A stretch of DNA of 64,000 bases. Source: Nageia nagi. Taxonomy: Eukaryota; Pinophyta. This document shows, one piece after another, positions 58,763 to 64,000 of this stretch; position 1 is the first letter of the stretch, and each line of letters starts with the position of its first letter. The DNA lies in the NCBI GenBank assembly GCA_050084985.1, contig JBITNC010000001.1, positions 133,610,001 through 133,674,000 on the forward strand, in the 5' to 3' direction. Made by a program: the position numbers and the translations under genes. The notes below the pieces were generated by a model. The model worked only from the letters and a program-made list of their open reading frames with translations, was not told the DNA's origin and did no database searches.

Positions 58763-60500
58763 ATCTGATAAAGAAATTAGAAAAATTACAGTAGGAAATG
58801 TGGACAATTGGTACACTTGTCACCTCACAATTCCACATGACATTCTCAGCTATTTAGACAGTTGGGATAGCCAGCAAAAAAGTATCATAATTGAAAGAAT
58901 TCAAGGGATTATAGTTGCCTTGTTGATGAAGTTTTGGAATAGCAAAAAGGGGACTGATTCCACACTTTATTGGGACACTTGCACATACTTGGAACATGGT
59001 TTGAAAGACAAATGGGATGAATGGGTTGCACTTCTTATTGAACCTTGGCATACATTGGTTCATAATTTTGTCTTGATGATTTTTGATTTCATTTTGAGAA
59101 TGTGTAACAATTATAGATGGGAAACTAATCATTTCATTTTTAGATTGTTGGAGTTGAAAGACACTTTGAGCACTTCATGGGTCTTGAAGAAGCACTTAGG
59201 TAGTCTTGATTGCATTTTTTCTACTTTTATACAGTTCATAGCACTTGTGAAAACTCTTGAGCACACTTTGGAGCCCTTGTACATCTTCAATTCAGGTTTG
59301 ATTTGGAGCACACTACATTGGAGCATTTCAAGTTGGTATTTGATTATTGACATGCATAAGATGGCATACAATTTTGAGATTGCAGAAGTTACATAGGAAA
59401 CTGATTTGATTTGTGTGTTTCTTTGGGCATGCATAAAGGCAATTTTTATATATACTTGTTGTCAAAACATTAGTACATCTTCCTTCATGTTTTGTACTCC
59501 ACTTTGCAAGATGTTTTGGACTATTCTGATGACAAATGGCTTGGCTACAATTCACATGAATATGGCTGTACATTGCATGATATTTGATGCAATAAGATTT
59601 GAGACTGCTATGCATGAGTTGAAAAATTGCATATGTGTTCATTTTATCAACTTAGGAAAAGTAAGATAAAAAAATTTCATATGTAAATATGCCTCAATCA
59701 GTTATAGAAGGAAAAAGAAGATAAATTTGAACTTGAGAATCCACAGAAACATTCTAAATAGGTACAAGTTGAATTCTAATTTTTATGATAGCAGCGCACT
59801 ATTTCTTTTTAGGCATGATTTAGATGAGCTTGTTGATAGGAAACTTGGTAAGTTTCAAAAATTGGTGTCTTGTGGTGATGCCAACCTCCACACATTTGGG
59901 AAGGTAACTTACTTTCATTTTACCATGAATTTGAGTTATACACTTTTTACATTGGCTGGTTTTGAAGGTGTATTCTCGATTGTGGGAGCACATAGTCATA
60001 TTTGTCTTAAGAGTGAACATGAATTTATGAAGACATATTCATCCATGGTATGCACATTCAATTCAAGGTTACTACAACAGCATGAGGGGCCATTGGAAAG
60101 GGCATGTCTATTGAGTGTTGTAAAGAAAAACATTCCTAATGAAGTTCTTAATGTTTGGCTTGGTTTAGAAGTCATATGGGAGGAAGTAAAATGGATGTAT
60201 GGCTATGATAATACTATTGTACATACAATTTTTAGTCTCTATTTTCTTGGTATGATTTATAGCTACACTTCATTTATGCATGGCACATTGATGGGAAACA
60301 ATGAAAGCATGAGTGTAGATGATTGTGAGTCATTTATGGCTATTGGAAAGAGAAAATTAGACCTATTACTCTTACATTGCAGCCTCTTTCTCAAAACCCC
60401 AATCAGTATTATTGTTGGTTGGTTGATGCTCATGCATAGTACAACTATAAGGGATGGAGAATCACTCAGTTTGGCTACATTTTGGGAGTTATGCATTTAG
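58749..60500 (+). pseudogene. Second long frame of the element, unknown product
   Basis: A single frame runs from the first ATG at 58,749 (the open stretch itself begins near 58,698, overlapping the previous frame) to 60,500. It is interrupted only by stops at 59,394 (TAG) and 59,667 (TAA). That is about 580 codons with two stops in AT-rich DNA, far longer than chance would give. The predicted product is rich in tryptophan, histidine, cysteine and hydrophobic residues. It has several possible membrane-spanning or buried helices near 59,290-59,360, 60,220-60,270 and 60,400-60,440. I see no RT, RNase H, integrase, zinc-finger or envelope signature. It may be another captured host segment, a lineage-specific element gene or a decayed pol. 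Frames on the other strand over the same region are shadows. Confidence 0.5.
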
Positions 60501-60664
60501 ATAATCACTCAAAAAATCAGCCTTGTTATGCATTCAAAATGGGCTTGGTAACAAAGAAACAATATGGGGTTTTGACACACATAAGTGTTTGAGACAGTTT
60601 GGGTATAGTATTAATGAAATTGTGAACTATCCAACATTGCAATTGCTTGAGGACAAGCAAATTT

Positions 60665-60676
60665 GAGGAGGGTGGA
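60665..60676 (+). other. Polypurine tract
   Basis: The sequence gaggagggtgga ends two bases before the 3' LTR. It is preceded by ttgaggacaagc, a phrase common just upstream of gypsy 3' LTRs. It would prime plus-strand DNA synthesis. Confidence 0.85.
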
Positions 60677-60678
60677 CA

Positions 60679-61413
60679 TGTAATGTACCAAAAATAAATA
60701 TTTTTTGTAAATGTATCCTACACTTAATTATAAAAGTGAAAAAGGAGTTCATGTGACCTGGAGACATAACTTATGTTGTGTTTATTTATGTTTTATATTT
60801 TTATTTTGTAATAGGGCACTTTAAGTGATTTTAGGGTTGGGAGATGTCAACTCCAAATTAGAATATGAGCTTATAAAAGGGAAGTGGGCATCCCATTTGG
60901 GTAAGCTTATGGATCATCTATTTTATTATTTTTGAGTGAAGGAGATTCCTTTCTCAACCCAAGTGTGCACGTGTTCATGCATATTTGGATCTCAAGGGTT
61001 GTGGGCCTTAGTCTCGGGGGTGTTTGTACACCTAGAGCTAAAGGTAGCTATTGCTTGGGAGACTTCAAGAGTTGTGGGCCTCAATCTTGGGGATGCTTGC
61101 ACATCTAGAGTTGGAGGTAGCGATTTCTTAGAGAGATCTTGAGGGTTGGAGGCCTTGCATGGGAGCCTAGCCTCATTCTGTTGCATCATTTTCAAATCTA
61201 GCCAATTTGTGGCATTTTTGTGAGCTTGGATCTGCATTTGTGGCACTTTAGCTATTGTATTGGTTTGACATCATTTTTTTTAATAAAATTCCTTAGCTGA
61301 TTCTCTCCATTATTTTGCATATTTTTCTGAGTTTTGACATTGTTCCTTGGTTGCAAGTTTATTTTTATGTTTTGAGCATTCACTTGAGCAATAAAAATAA
61401 AAGGAACATTATA
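60679..61413 (+). repeat. 3' LTR (735 bp)
   Basis: The LTR is collinear with 55,361-56,095 with a constant offset of 5,318 and no indels. The terminal CA has become TA (acattata). The open frames inside it (60,936-61,142 plus, 60,992-61,246 minus) are incidental. Confidence 0.95.
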
Positions 61414-61429
61414 ATACTTTCAATAATTG

Positions 61430-61431
<2 letters not shown>

Positions 61432-61466
<35 letters not shown>
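61432..61466. repeat. (TA)n microsatellite
   Basis: About 17 uninterrupted TA units lie just beyond the right target-site duplication of the PDS5-carrying element. Confidence 0.95.
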
Positions 61467-61470
<4 letters not shown>

Positions 61471-62450
61471 ATGGTAAAAGTTATTTTAATTTTGTATGAT
61501 AGTGAAATTATTTGATGAGTTACAAAAAAGAAGCTATGAAAGTTGTTTTATGAAGCATTATTTGATGAATTGTATTTACTAAATATCAATAGACTATAAT
61601 TCAAGGATGAAATATGAATCTTTAACATTATTTAATTGTAACCCATGATGAAGGAAAGGAGGAAGCCTTAGAGAAGGAATAAAATCCTCTTGAGGAATGT
61701 AAAAAGGGAAATTGAAATGAATGTAGTTATCATTATTTTCATTAAGGTAAACTATAAAATTGGGTTGTCTTGATCCTGAAAGCTCCTCCTTATTCCTAGT
61801 ACTTGATCCAATCTCACTTGAACCTTGGACAAAGCTCAGAAGATGAAGATGAAAACTCTACATCAAAAGGATGATGATGTGATAAAGAACTCTTTATTAA
61901 ATTGGAAGATCTACTATGTATTTTCTTATGTAAAACTTTTAAGGGACCCTCTTATAAAAAATAAGGGTTATCCTCATTTATGTACTCTAATATTATCAGT
62001 TTATCAAAACACGAGTCTAGTGGAAATTTCTTTCAATCTTTTAGGGTTATTGGATATAATTTATTATGAACCTATTACATCTTTTAAATGTTAAAGATAC
62101 TTCCAAATAAATAAATTTATTAATAAATATGTAGTGATATGGATCCAAAATTAACAAAGGATGAATTTATATAAATGCTACTTAGGACTTAAAAATACGA
62201 TCCCTAACTTGGTAAATGTAGTTTTATAATCTTCATAAGTCCTATTACCCTAGTATGTTTTTCAATAATGAATCTAATTTGAATTCATAATATACAAGAA
62301 GAATGTTTCAGCAAGATGAATTTTCATTATTCTGGTAAGAAAATGATCAACCTTAGTACCTTTAGAATACAAGACAACTCATGATTATCCTTGAATTCCT
62401 AGTCTTTAATTTTGATTAAAGATTGATAACTCTTAGTAATACTATATATA

Positions 62451-62486
<36 letters not shown>

Positions 62487-63650
62487 TAATATATATTTAA
62501 AAAAAAAGAGGAGATAAAAGTAAATCTATTATAGGGATTGTTATTATTAACATTAACCCTAAATTCTTGTAGATGGATAAGTACATTTATATATACTAAG
62601 TAAACCTAATGTTCATAGGACACACATATAATATTTAATAAGGAAAGAAAAGGTTATTGAATTATTTGATAAATATTAAGGATCCTTGAGTGTTAAAGGG
62701 ATCAAGATGGGATCAAATGGGGTTAGTGAAATGAGAAGTACCTAAGACTTATTTTTCCATGAACAAGGAAAGAGGAAAGACTTGGAGTCAGTTAGGATCA
62801 ATAATAGTTGATTAAGTTTTTAAGATGTGGGCTTAATGGTAAACCTTAACAATTATCCATAAATATCTAGTATATCTTATAATGTAATATATGGTAGTAA
62901 ACTCAACAATGACCCAAATGAAAGACAAAAACCTAATAGAATCAATCTGACCAAAAAGGAAACTTTTGGATGGATTTTATAGTGAAGATGATATGGAATA
63001 TTCATTAGTTAAACCTTCCTAGCTTAATGAAATTCTAAAAGAATATTCCTTGAGTATGGACCACTTCACACCTCACTTCCTTAATAGTAGTAGCTAACTT
63101 TAGTGTCATCTCAAGGCATATTACTAAACATTAGTATGAGAAATTTTATAAAGTTGTATTAATTATGCAAAACCATGCATATAGGATATTTATAGAACTA
63201 CATATCTCTTGTAACTTCTTAAATAAGTTATTTTGAGTCTTCCTGCATATGATATGGTATCATTAGGTCATGGGTGGCTTTTATTTTATATCCATGCCTA
63301 CAATTTATTAGATTATACAAATCACTTGAGGGTATTATTTTGATACCCATGGCTCCCCAAGATATGGGCATAAGGATGCTAAATTCCATGGTATGCCTAG
63401 CTGATAGATATGGGAAGGCTAGTGTCTCATATCACATGAGTATAGTAGTTGATTAGACTATGGTTACTAGGTGAAGGTACTTTAGTATTCATACTAATTG
63501 TAGTTAAGCACATAGGAGTATGACAATTATTGCATAGGCAATGATGTTTCCCTCTCATAAAGAAGTTTGCCTAAGAAAAAATATCTAATCATGTGAGTTA
63601 GAGGGTTATCATTAGGTGAAGATGTGTAACCTAATGGATGTACATTCTCT
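61467..63650. other. Intergenic stretch, no gene recognised
   Basis: The plus-strand frames at 61,825-62,094 and 63,274-63,456 are anonymous. Apart from the microsatellite at 62,452 nothing specific was seen. Confidence 0.45.
62452..62492. repeat. (TACA)n / (TA)n compound microsatellite
   Basis: About seven TACA units (written catacatacatac...) run into a short TA tract near 62,479-62,496. Confidence 0.93.
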
Positions 63651-63982
63651 CAAATGATATGGACCCTAAGTAGGAAACCACTACATCATGTCCAAAATAT
63701 TTGTTCCACAATTTGTGAAGTGAAAATGGTGGGGTCACATTTAAGGCTTCTCCTCAAAGGGATGAGCATTATGGAGTAAATACTATAATAGATTTAATTA
63801 GGGTTGGATAATTCAAACTTTATCTAATCTTGTCATGTGGGTGCTGACTAGCTAGAAGCATTGACAAGCTCATGTAGATCACCTAAATCCATTCCTATAT
63901 CTTTCAAGTATGTAAACTAAATAAAAAAAGTTAGGTTTCAAATTTAGGGTTTTGGATGTTTAGAATAAGAGTATCAGTTACA
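63651..63982 (+). repeat. Right end of an LTR running up to the window edge
   Basis: The stretch ends in gttaca at 63,977-63,982 and is followed by a primer-binding site, so it should be the 5' LTR of an element continuing beyond the window. Its left end is not resolved; TGTAAC-type starts occur near 63,213 and 63,627 and would pair with the GTTACA end. Confidence 0.5.
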
Positions 63983-63983
63983 C

Positions 63984-63996
63984 TGGTATCAGAGTG
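63984..63996 (+). other. Primer-binding site, initiator-Met type
   Basis: The sequence tggtatcagagtg matches the first eleven bases of the usual initiator-Met site. It lies one base after the putative LTR end and predicts a plus-strand element starting at the right edge. Confidence 0.7.
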
Positions 63997-64000
63997 TCAA

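Larger units (their letters stand above)
55356..61418 (+). mobile_element. LTR retrotransposon carrying a PDS5-like segment, with its target-site duplication
   Basis: The element proper is 55,361-61,413 (6,053 bp). It is flanked by an exact 5-bp target duplication (atact at 55,356-55,360 and 61,414-61,418). Both LTRs are 735 bp with no indel between them and about 18 substitutions (near 97.5 percent identity by eye). It has a primer-binding site and a polypurine tract. The interior has two long, lightly interrupted frames on the plus strand: one joins a PDS5-like region to the C-terminal half of a gypsy protease, and the other is of unknown identity. No RT, RNase H or integrase motif was found, so it must depend on enzymes from another element. 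The protease similarity to the chromovirus at 48-52 kb suggests a chromovirus-like parent. Confidence 0.93.

Noticed and set aside
60936-61246. Open frames inside the 3' LTR
   Set aside because: They lie in an LTR whose 5' copy has the same sequence, with no domain; not coding.
1-64000. CRISPR arrays, bacterial operons, rRNA or tRNA genes
   Set aside because: No regularly spaced short repeats with unique spacers, no ribosome-binding-site-linked genes, and no cloverleaf or rRNA sequence was recognised by eye.

Overview
The window looks like intergenic DNA from a large, repeat-rich land-plant genome; a gymnosperm is plausible but not proven. It is AT-rich, CG dinucleotides look scarce, and there is no intact host gene. 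Nearly everything recognisable is retrotransposon DNA. The protein families are plant-type: Ty3/gypsy elements of the Tat class with a second RNase H, Ty3/gypsy chromovirus-like elements, and Ty1/copia. Most copies carry many in-frame stops and frameshifts. Domain calls come from reading translated motifs by eye; no database search was run.

Layout. 1-1,350: tail and 3' LTR of an undetermined element, related to a copy at 42,175. 3,818-5,420: a pair of direct repeats. 7,466-17,957: an old Tat-like element on the plus strand, with gag, protease, RT, RNase H, second RNase H and integrase, LTRs unresolved. 19,178-19,500: a fragment resembling the zinc-binding tail of a non-LTR reverse transcriptase. 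19,840-20,800: a minus-strand chromovirus integrase fragment. 23,320-25,240 and 38,381-42,060: two copies of one repeat, the second interrupted by about 1.8 kb. 26,320-35,056: a second Tat-like element bounded by 620-bp LTRs, with a 191-bp tandem array in its 3' untranslated region. 45,050-48,030: a decayed Ty1/copia body containing a perfect 62-bp inverted duplication. 48,117-52,906: a minus-strand chromovirus with 411/412-bp LTRs and an exact target-site duplication.

The standout is 55,361-61,413: a structurally complete LTR element with equal 735-bp LTRs, an exact 5-bp target-site duplication, an initiator-Met-type primer-binding site and a polypurine tract. It has no recognisable reverse transcriptase, RNase H or integrase. 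In the gag position it carries about 220 codons resembling the N-terminal HEAT-repeat region of the cohesin regulator PDS5. Downstream in the same frame is the C-terminal half of a gypsy protease that lacks its catalytic motif. A second long frame of about 580 codons follows, which I do not recognise. This appears to be a non-autonomous retrotransposon that captured a spliced host-gene segment, and it is the youngest-looking insertion here.

How the parts relate. The elements are nested and layered insertions rather than a cooperating gene set. The LTR pairs suggest an age order: the 55-61 kb element is youngest (about 18 differences in 735 bp), the 48-52 kb element is older (roughly 36 in 411 bp), the 26-35 kb element is similar or older, and the Tat-like element at 10-18 kb and the copia body are oldest because their ends cannot be found.
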